The translations under genes and the position numbers were made by a program. Below the pieces are notes generated by a model. That model did not search any database. It was not told the origin of the DNA and was given only the letters and a program-made list of their open reading frames with translations. Of a stretch of 64,000 bases of DNA, positions 47,641-57,149 are shown piece after piece (the first letter of the stretch is position 1; each line of letters begins with the position of its first letter). Location: NCBI GenBank assembly GCA_022432975.1, contig CM039508.1:43985646-44049645 (forward strand), given 5' to 3'. The DNA is from Begonia masoniana (lineage: Eukaryota > Streptophyta > Magnoliopsida > Cucurbitales > Begoniaceae).

Positions 47641-48089
47641 AGAGAGAGAGAGAGATTTCCACTTTTAAACTGTAATTGGCTATGAATGGAAAAAATTAAA
47701 AAGCGAATGACTTTTTGTTAAACCACAAGACATAAAAAATGACGAAGCTTTTAGACAAAAACAAGTGAAGAACAAAGGTCATCCAAACAAACACACAAAG
47801 CCAAAACTACACAACCATATCAGCACCCTTTTCAAATCCCATAATCAACTATAAAAACCCATCAACACTTCTTCTCAAAATCACCAAAAACTCCAAAAAC
47901 AATCCCAGCAAACAATCTCATGAGAGAGAGATGGCGAGCATTAAGGTCATAGCAGTGGCTGCAGCAGTGATAGCCATGTTCGTGGTGGGAGCCACAGCCG
48001 ACGAGGAAGCAGTGAGCTGTCGGGAAGTGGACTCCGCGCTGGGCTTGAGGTATCTCGTCAATGGCGGGGAGCCTGGGGAAGAAAAATAG
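47640..48089 (+). pseudogene. Truncated nsLTP copy with duplicated promoter
   Basis: Matches 11270-11690: the (GA)n end, the upstream region, the TATA box (47850-47856) and the 5' part of the nsLTP coding region starting at ATG 47931. The frame gives a 52-residue product ending at 48087-48089. It keeps the signal peptide and the first cysteine (C30), loses a six-base stretch that removes Pro-Cys (the second cysteine), and stops before the CC pair. It cannot fold as an LTP. It is joined directly to a WAK-like kinase fragment. Confidence 0.88.
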
Positions 48090-48103
48090 AAGAGTTGGTT
48101 TTT

Positions 48104-48271
48104 TTATCAAATCAATCACAGAAATATAGTGAAGTTGATGATGGGGATGCAGTTTGGAGATTGAGGTTCCATTGGTAGTCCATGAAATTATTCCAAATGG
48201 AACACTTCACAACAATATGCACGACCCAACTGAAGATGAGCTTCTTTTAACTTGGGCTAAGAGAATATTTG
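48104..48271 (+). pseudogene. WAK-like kinase domain fragment
   Basis: About 168 bp closely matching 46171-46338 of the WAK-like gene (the stretch encoding [10 protein letters not shown] through LTWD), with substitutions and small indels that break the frame. It begins about 15 bp after the stop codon of the truncated nsLTP copy. Confidence 0.88.
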
Positions 48272-48521
48272 TCTAGTGGTTTTGGCCATGCTTTGGAGTG
48301 TAGTTTTGGGCTCCATTCAGACCTCGGTTTGGTCATAAAACCAGCCCGATTTGCGGTCAATTTTTTCGTAACTTCAAGTTGGGGAAATCATTCGGTAATT
48401 TTTCATTTTCACTATTCTAAACCAACCATTTCAGTTCATAAATGTTCAAACTTTCATTCTGTCTCATAACTCCAAAACCCAAACCGAGATGGATCGAACT
48501 CCACTAGCTTGGCTCCTAGGG
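48272..48521. other. Short spacer; possible hAT terminus at its right edge
   Basis: No gene seen. The final bases CCTAGGGG plus the sequence resuming at 60095 (AGGGGTGAGCAAAAAAACCG) resemble a hAT-type terminal word TAGGGGTG..CAAAA, into which Tekay-2 inserted. No matching opposite end was found. Confidence 0.3.
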
Positions 48522-51500
48522 GTGTAACACCCGACATTTTTGCCATGTAATAGTTTTTCCCGGATCGTTTAAACGGGATTAATATTATATTAATACAATG
48601 AATATTTTGGTTAAAATGATGGAATGTTTGAGGGAAAACCAAACTAAGTGTAATCAAAACAAGCCAATTAGGTTAAAAGCTAATGGAAGGGTAAATGTGG
48701 AAGTGATTATGGTAGGTGGAAGCAAACCAATGGATGAGTGCCAAGTGGCAACTTGTTGAAGAAGATATGTCTTCTCTTCCTCCTACGTGAAGCTCACTTC
48801 TACCTCCCATTTCTGTTTTCTCTCTTCTAGGCGATTGAAACAAAACTTCCACACTTTGTTTCTCCAGCATTTCTCCGTTTTTTTTTTTCAGCAAAGGTGA
48901 GCGTCTTTTAACGCTAACAAGTTTGGACAAGTTTAAAGTGAGTTTTTACCGAAGTTTAGGGTTTCAGTTTTGGGTGAAAACTCACTGTTTTGGATGAAAA
49001 CACGTTGGTGTGTTTTCTAAAGTGTTTTAAGTGTGTTTGCTGCGTTTCCTACGTGATATTAGTTAGCATTTGTAGCGTTTAAATTCTGTACATTCATGTT
49101 ATAGATCCGAACTCTCCAGGAACGTTCGAGTACACTGCATTGCTGCAAACAGGTAAGTTCATACCCGTAGGTTGGTCCTTATGGCCCTACATCTCGGAGG
49201 TACTAGGTTTTACATTCAGCTGGCTGGTTTCGGGTAGAAGGGTTAGAGTCAAGTTCTGTTGTTTCTGTTTAAGTTCCTGTAGTTTTATCCTCTTGCTCTC
49301 TGCTGAATTAACTGTAAGCATTGTGAATGTTCATGCATACACGATTTTCTGAAAGCTCATGCAAAACTGTTTTCTGTACACTGTTTGAAATTAAACAAGA
49401 TAAAATCTGACTGTCTGTAATGTACTAGTTAAGTGCGGGACGGGGACTGGCCCTCTGGTTTTATCCCTCCCTGGGAATCTGAAAATAAATTGTCCCTAGC
49501 AAGGACCCTCTGGTTTTATCCCTCCCTGGGAGTCTGAAAATCTGCTGTGCCTGATAGTGCACCATCTGTTTGACAGTTCCCCTATAAGCCCCACTTATAC
49601 CCCACTGAAATGTAAAGTTCTGTTCTGTCACTGTATTCTGAAAACTGCATGCATAGCATTTTGCATCACTGCATCTGTATTATGTTCTTACTGAGTTTTA
49701 GACTCATAGGTGAATTCTCTGATGTAGGTACTGAACCCGAAACTGAGGACCTTGTTCCTCAAAATGAAGATCTGATGTAGCTGGTGGTTTGAGCTCTCGG
49801 GGTGGTTGCTGCAGTCAGACATAGCTTTCTGTCTTGAGGTTTAAGTCTTTAAAGTAAAGATCATATCTGTAAACTCTTCTGGAATTCTGGTGTTTTGTTT
49901 TAAAACTCTGTTATAGTCCTGTGTTTTGTTTATAAACTCTGCTGGGATTTTTTTTGTAATGTATAGGTTCTGTTGCTGATGTATTTAAAACCTCCGTATT
50001 TGACAGATTGTATCCATATATTTTAAATGTTTTGAAAACATTCTGGAACTGCTTGAGTTCTCCCTTTTCAGGTCATGCATGGATAGTCTCGAATTTTAGA
50101 GCTATCCATGCAGTTGTCTGCTCGAACTCCCGTCATTTGTAGGTATCGAACTCCCCGTCATTTGTAGAGTATGAATTCAAAACTTTGTTTTGAAATCGGG
50201 TTTGAGGGTCTGAAGCCCTCATGCCTCCTGTTTTGATGTTCCCTGCCTGTAAGTCTTTATGTTAAAATTTGCCAAGTTTTATCTCAAAAACTGCATCTTC
50301 CGATCACGGTTCATTGCTGTTTTAAAGTGTTTTATCTACCGTTGAACGTCATCCATCTTCCGGCTGACGTCATCACCTTCTGCCGGTTATGTGTTACTGT
50401 TTTTGTCTTCCGTCTTCCGCCCAGTTTATAATTTTTGTCTTCGGTTGACGTCAGCATAAGTCTTCCGCCCAGTTTATAATTTTTGTCTTCCGGTTGACGT
50501 CAGCATAAGTCTTCCGCCCAGTTTATAATTTTTGTCTTCCGGTTGACGTCAGCATAAGTCTTCCGCCCAGTTTATAATTTTTGTCTTCCGGTTGACGTCA
50601 GCATAAGTCTTCCGCCCAGTTTATAATTTTTGTCTTCCGGTTGACGTCAGCATAAGTCTTCCGCCCAGTTTATAATTTTTGTCTTCCGGTTGACGTCAGC
50701 ATAAGTCTTCCGCCCAGTTTATAATTTTTGTCTTCCGGTTGACGTCAGCATAAGTCTTCCGCCCAGTTTATAATTTTTGTCTTCCGGTTGACGTCAGCAT
50801 AAGTCTTCCGCCCAGTTTATAATTTTTGTCTTCCGGTTGACGTCAGCATAAGTCTTCCGCCCAGTTTATAATTTTTGTCTTCCGGTTGACGTCAGCATAA
50901 GTCTTCCGCCCAGTTTATAATTTTTGTCTTCCGGTTGACGTCAGCATAAGTCTTCCGCCCAGTTTATAATTTTTGTCTTCCGGTTGACGTCAGCATAAGT
51001 CTTCCGCCCAGTTTATAATTTTTGTCTTCCGGTTGACGTCAGCATAAGTCTTCCGCCCAGTTTATAATTTTTGTCTTCCGGTTGACGTCAGCATAAGTCT
51101 TCCGCCCAGTTTATAATTTTTGTCTTCCGGTTGACGTCAGCATAAGTCTTCCGCCCAGTTTATAATTTTTGTCTTCCGGTTGACGTCAGCATAAGTCTTC
51201 CGCCCAGTTTATAATTTTTGTCTTCCGGTTGACGTCAGCATAAGTCTTCCGCCCAGTTTATAATTTTTGTCTTCCGGTTGACGTCAGCATAAGTCTTCCG
51301 CCCAGTTTATAATTTTTGTCTTCCGGTTGACGTCAGCATAAGTCTTCCGCCCAGTTTATAATTTTTGTCTTCCGGTTGACGTCAGCATAAGTCTTCCGCC
51401 CAGTTTATAATTTTTGTCTTCCGGTTGACGTCAGCATAAGTCTTCCGCCCAGTTTATAATTTTTGTCTTCCGGTTGACGTCAGCATAAGTCTTCCGCCCA

Positions 51501-52522
51501 GTTTATAATTTTTGTCTTCGGTTGACGTCAGCATAAGTCTTCCGCCCAGTTTATAATTTTTGTCTTCCGGTTGACGTCAGCATAAGTCTTCCGCCCAGTT
51601 TATAATTTTTGTCTTCGGTTGACGTCAGCATAAGTCTTCCGCCCAGTTTATAATTTTTGTCTTCCGGTTGACGTCAGCATAAGTCTTCCGCCCAGTTTAT
51701 AATTTTTGTCTTCCGGTTGACGTCAGCATAAGTCTTCCGCCCAGTTTATAATTTTTGTCTTCGGTTGACGTCAGCATAAGTCTTCCGCCCAGTTTATAAT
51801 TTTTGTCTTCCGGTTGACGTCAGCATAAGTCTTCCGCCCAGTTTATAATTTTTGTCTTCGGTTGACGTCAGCATAAGTCTTCCGCCCAGTTTATAATTTT
51901 TGTCTTCCGGTTGACGTCAGCATAAGTCTTCCGCCCAGTTTATAATTTTTGGCCTTCCGGTTTGACGTCAGCATATAAGTCTTTCCGCCCAGTTTAATAA
52001 TTTTTGTCTTTCCGGTTGGACGTCAGCATAAGTCTTCTTCCGCCCAATTTAATAATTTTGTCTTCCAGTTGACGGCATCTTTTGTCCAGGGATGACGGCA
52101 TTACTCCTTTCGCCCAACAGCTTCTGCTTCTATGCTTATGATTTCTGGTTTAACTTTCCGGTCCATTCTGTTTAATTATTTTCTTCGCAATTTCTTCTCT
52201 GCCTGTTAGTCATTTCCGAATTGTGCATAGTGCTGTTATACACCGTAGCCTCCACAGGATGGCTTCTTCCCAGTTAAGTTCTCTTAAATGTCTCTGTCTT
52301 CCTGCATCTTCCGTTTACGCTTCTGTTACCGTTATTGAATCCCGTTTTGCTTTCAACTCCTGAGAACTCTCTCTCTCGGTGAAGTTTTATAGTTTGTAAA
52401 CGTTATGTTCCCTGTTTTCTGTTATAAAAAAAAAAAATAAATATGTGCCTGTTTTCTGCAAATGTCCCGGAGTGACGGCTTCGATCCCGGACCCCGATCG
52501 GGTTCGGTTTCGGGTCGTCACA
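48522..52522 (+). repeat. 5' LTR of Tekay-2
   Basis: 4001 bp. Outside the array it is nearly identical to the 3' LTR, apart from single-base changes and a 26-bp local duplication near 50130-50160 (the CGAACTCCCGTCATTTGTAG word twice). Confidence 0.95.
50413..52060 (+). repeat. 49-bp tandem array with TGACGTCA (5' LTR, about 33 units)
   Basis: Contiguous units, each with TCTTCCGGTTGACGTCAGCA, then TCTTCCGCCCAG and an AT-rich TTTATAATTTTTG. Each unit holds one palindromic TGACGTCA. A few units are 48 bp through loss of one C (CTTCGGTT). The core is highly homogeneous; the last three units (from about 51950) carry many small indels. Confidence 0.97.
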
Positions 52523-52526
52523 GTTA

Positions 52527-52538
52527 TGGTATCAGAGA
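52527..52538 (+). other. Primer-binding site of Tekay-2
   Basis: TGGTATCAGAGA, four bases after the 5' LTR. It is tRNA-iMet type with a final mismatch. Confidence 0.85.
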
Positions 52539-52681
52539 GACACGGTTTTAAAACCAATTCTGTGAAGTGTCTGACTGCGCAACCCGCCACGTGAGATCGC
52601 TCCACCAACTGTAAGTGTTTAAATTCCTGTCAAAGTTCTGTTTATTAAATTAGGTTATTCTGTTTATAGGGTTCCTTAGAA

Positions 52682-55600
52682 ATGGTGAGAGGACATCAGG
52701 AAGAGTCAAGTGAAAGTTCTCGGGCCATTGACAGATTAACCGAGCTGGTGGGAGTACAATCCCGCATGGTGGAACGTATGATGGCCAGAGAAGATGGCGG
52801 GAACAATAACAATAATCATGGGAATGCTTCACGCGATAACAGTGGAGATAGATTTCGGCGACTTCAGCCGCCTTCATTTGATGGACTTTCTACAGACCCG
52901 ACCCGTGCTGAAACCTGGATTCGAACAATGGAAAAGATGTTCGGCTATGCTGAAGTAGAAGACAGCAAGAAAGTTATTTGTGCCACGTTCTATCTCACCG
53001 AAAGTGCGGGATTTTGGTGGGACACAGTGCAGTCAACTACAGTGGCATTAAGCTGGGAAGGATTCACGAAAATCTTCTATGAGAAGTTCTTTGACAGAGG
53101 AGTGAGGAAGGAAAAGTTGCTTGAGTTCTCTCGGCTGCGACAGTATGGGTCAGTGGCTGAATATGTTCAGAAATTTGAGTCGTTATCCCGATATGAAACA
53201 CACATGGTGGCCACTGATGAGAACAAGGTACACCAGTTTATTCAAGGTTTAAAAATGGACCTTCTGCGAGGAATCACAACTGGAGGTTTTGATGAGGCAC
53301 CATATGTGAAGGTGGTGGCCAAGGCCTATCAGTTAGAGGCCTTAGAAATAAAGTCCCAGAGACAAAGAGATTCACCAAGAGGGATTATTCGAAGTGTTCC
53401 TCAACAGCAACAACAACAACAAAGAGGTCAGAATTTACAACCTCAATAGCAACAAAACAGGGGCATTAAAAGGCCCAATGAAGCCATCCTCTACCAAGAC
53501 AAAGGAAAGAGACCAATGGGGGCTCCTCAGCCTTTCGTATGCCCACAGTGCCAGAAACCTCACAGAGGAGAATGTAGGCTCGCTGCTGGCCAGTGTTTCC
53601 GATGCGGCAAAGTAAGCCATCTTGTTCGGGATTGCCCAATGCCCGACACCAGAACAGGTCAAGCCATGCCAAGAGTGTTTGCAATGATGGAGGATGTTGA
53701 TGATGCTGATTTGCACACAGCAATCACAGGTACAATTTTGGTGTGTGATGTACCTGCTTATACCTTGTGGGATACTGGGGCCACACATTCATTTGTGTCG
53801 GGGGACTTCGTAGTTAGACAGAAGGTTAGTTGTACGTTGTCTGATCAGCCCTACAGCATTATGCTACCGTCCGGAGAGTTTATGCACTCCGAGCGGGTCA
53901 TACGGGGTGATGTAGTGTCAGTAGGAGACTAGAAGTTGTACGCCAACCTCATCGTTATTGGTATGAAAGGGTACGACGTCATTCTGGGGATGGACTGGCT
54001 ATTTAGACATCATGCCACCATCGACTGTAGGTCCGGGCTCGTGACTTTTAAGCGCCCGAACAAAGTAGAGTTCTCCTATCAGGCAATACCAAAGAAACAT
54101 AGTGTGCCTGATATATCCACTTTGAAAGCTCAACAGCTGATGAGGTCAGGATGTGTCGGATTCCTTGCCAACGTGGTAGATGTTCAAAGACAAGGTGAGG
54201 TGGAACTTCAAAATATTCCGGTAGTTCGAGACTTCTCAGAGGTCTTCCTGGATGATTTGCCAGGATTGCCACCTGATCGTGAGATCGAGTTCGAGATCGA
54301 TGTGTATCCTGGTGCTGAACCAGTATCGAAGAATCCGTACCGCATGGCACCAATAGAGCTGAAGGAGTTGAAGACTCAGCTGAAAGAACTGGTGGACAAG
54401 GGTTTTGTGCGCCCAAGTTTCTCCCCGTGGGGTGCTACCGTCTTATTTGTTAAGAAGAAGGATGGGTCCCTACGGATGTGTATTGACTACCGTGAGTTGA
54501 ACAAGTTGACGATTAAGAATAAGTATCCGTTGCCAAGAATCGACGATTTATTTGACCAGCTACAAGGGGCTCGGGTATTCTCAAAGATTGACTTGCGCTC
54601 CGGATATTACCAGTTGAAGGTCAGAGCAAATGATATTCCAAAGACCGCCTTCAGGACCCGGTACGGGCATTACGAGTTCTTGGTGATGTCGTTCTGATTA
54701 ACTAATGCTCCAGCAGCATTTATGGACCTGATGAATAGGATATTCCAAGATGTCTTGGATAAATTTGTGATCGTTTTCATCGACGACATTCTGGTTTACT
54801 CCAGAAGTAAGGCCGAGCATGAGGGGCACTTGGCAATTGTGCTATCGACTCTGAGGCAGCATCAATTATATGCCAAGCTGTCAAAGTGTGAATTCTGGTT
54901 GAGTAGGATTAATTTCCTAGGCCATGTGGTGTCTGCTGAAGGAGTATCTGTGGACCCGACTAAGATTGAGGCTGTAAGGGACTGGCCAAAGCCGAGGAAT
55001 GCAAGCGAAGTACGAAGCTTTATTGGACTAGCTGGTTATTACAGGAAGTTCATTAAAGACTTCTCCGTGATAGCAAAACCTATGACCAGCTTAACAAAGA
55101 AAGACATCAAGTTCAGGTGGTCTGAAGCATGTGAAGTGAGCTTCCAGACACTCAAGCGAAAATTAACCACGGCTCCTCTACTAGTGTTGCCAACTGAAGA
55201 CGGCAAGTTCAGCGTATATTGTGATGCGTCCAAGATTGGCTTGGGATGTGTATTAATGCAAGAAGGGAAAGTGGTGGCATACGCATCCCGACAATTGAAA
55301 AACCACGAGCAAAACTACCCTACTCATGACCTTGAGTTAGCGGCAGTTGTGTTTGCGCTGAAGGTATGGAGACACCACCTATATGGACAATCTTGCGAGG
55401 TGTTTTCTGATCACAAGAGTTTGAAGTACATCTTTACTCAGAAAGAGTTAAATATGAGGCAAAGGCGGTGGTTAGAATTCGTGAAGGATTACGATGTTGA
55501 GATTAGATACCACCCGGGGAAAGCCAATGTGGTAGCCGATGCGTTGAGCAGGACGCCGTCTACTATACAACCGGCCTTGGCTACCATCTCACTGCCTTTG

Positions 55601-57109
55601 AGGACAGAGATCCAGAAGTTTGAACTGGAGGTAGTTTCTAAACTATCGGCCGTACTGGCAAATCTAACGTTACGGCCAACCGTTCTGGACCGAATTAAAG
55701 AGGCCCAGAAGACCAATTCAAAAGAGATGGCTGATATTGTGAGCAAGTTACCTATGGCCTCTTCCGATTTCAGTTACTCGGGAGACGGTATTCTGAAGTT
55801 CAAAGATAGGTGGTATGTTCCGAAAGATGAAGAGTTACGGAAGGACATCTTGTCGGAAGCCCACTCATCTTCTTTCTCTGTACATCCCGGTAGCACGAAG
55901 ATGTATCAAGACTTGAAACTTCACTTCTGGTGGCCGAACATGAAGAATGAAGTGGCCAAGTATGTGGAGTCTTGTATGATATGTCAACAGGTCAAAGCTG
56001 AACATCAACGACCAAGTGGAACGCTTCAACCTCTTCCGATTCCCGAATGGAAATGGGAGAACATTACAATGGACTTTGTTGTTGGCCTACCAAGAACAGT
56101 TAAAGGCCACAATAGCATTTGGGTCATAGTGGACAGATTGACGAAGTCAGCCCACTTTCTACCTGTAAAGACAACGTACTCCATGGATCAGTACGCAGAG
56201 CTGTATATTAAGGAGATTATTAAGCTACATGGCATTCCTGTATCGATCGTCTCTGATCGTGATCCTAGGTTCACTTCCAGGTTTTGGAAAAGCTTGCAAA
56301 GCTCATTGGGCACTAGATTGGACTTCAGCACGGCATTTCACCCACAGACGGACGGGCAATCTGAGAGAACGATTCAGACCTTAGAGGATATGTTAAGAGC
56401 ATGCGTGCTGGAACTTCATGCTCCTTGGAGTAGATATCTACCACTTGTGAAGTTTGCTTACAACAATAGCTACCAGGCTACGATCGGTATGGCTCCATAT
56501 GAAGCACTTTATGGCAGGAAGTGCAGATCTCCACTATGTTGGGATGAGGTCGGAGAAACTAGGCTTATCGGCCCTGAGATATTACAGCAGATGTCTGAGG
56601 TGATAGCTGCTATAAAACAGCGAATAAAGACTGCTCAGGATCGACAAAAGAGTTATGCGGACCATAGAAGAAGGGACTTGGAGTTTACCGAAGGTGATGA
56701 AGTGTTTTTAAAGGTGTCACCTTTCAAAGGCGTGATGAGATTTGGCAAGAAGGGGAAGCTAAGCCCAAGATTTGTTGGGCCTTTTTCCATTTTAAAGAGA
56801 GTTGGGAACATGGCCTACAGACTACAGTTGCCAGCGTCAATGGATGGAGTTCACAATGTTTTTCATGTTTCGATGCTGAGAAAGTGTGTACGGGATCCAA
56901 CTCAGATCGTGCAACATGTGGACTTTGACATCATGCCGACACTTACATATGAAGAAAGGCCCATACAGATTCTGGATACCTCAGTCAAAGTGTTGCGCAA
57001 CAAAGTGGTCCCGTTGGTGAAAGTTTTATGGCGTAATCACAACGTGGAGGAAGCCACATGGGAAAGACAAGAAGATGTTAGAGCCCAATACCCGGACCTC
57101 TTCGCTTAA
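52682..57109 (+). pseudogene. Tekay-2 gag-pol polyprotein (single frame, three stops)
   Basis: One frame of 1476 codons from MVRGHQEESSES. Gag includes WIRTMEKMFGYAEV and WDTVQS, a CCHC knuckle (CFRCGKVSHLVRDC, about 53600) and the protease motif WDTGATHSFVS (about 53770). RT covers 54400-55000 ([22 protein letters not shown]). RNase H is at 55210-55570 ([13 protein letters not shown]). Integrase covers 55860-56500, with the HHCC finger ([10 protein letters not shown]), [16 protein letters not shown] and [12 protein letters not shown] chromodomain-like tail ends [19 protein letters not shown]. In-frame stops are TAG 53447 (at a glutamine-rich stretch), TAG 53930 and TGA 54695. No frameshift was found. 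Everything from 54722 (RT core to chromodomain) is one open frame of 795 codons. Confidence 0.93.
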
Positions 57110-57135
57110 GCAAATTTTGGGGACAAAATTTCTGT

Positions 57136-57149
57136 TAAGGTAGGTGGAA
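57136..57149 (+). other. Polypurine tract of Tekay-2
   Basis: TAAGGTAGGTGGAA directly before the 3' LTR. Confidence 0.8.

Noticed and set aside
47931..48089. A second functional nsLTP or a small secreted peptide
   Set aside because: It lacks seven of the eight cysteines and stops at 52 residues; it is a truncated duplicate.
47640..48271. Helitron-captured gene fragments
   Set aside because: No 5' TC / 3' hairpin plus CTRR end could be identified around the chimeric fragment.
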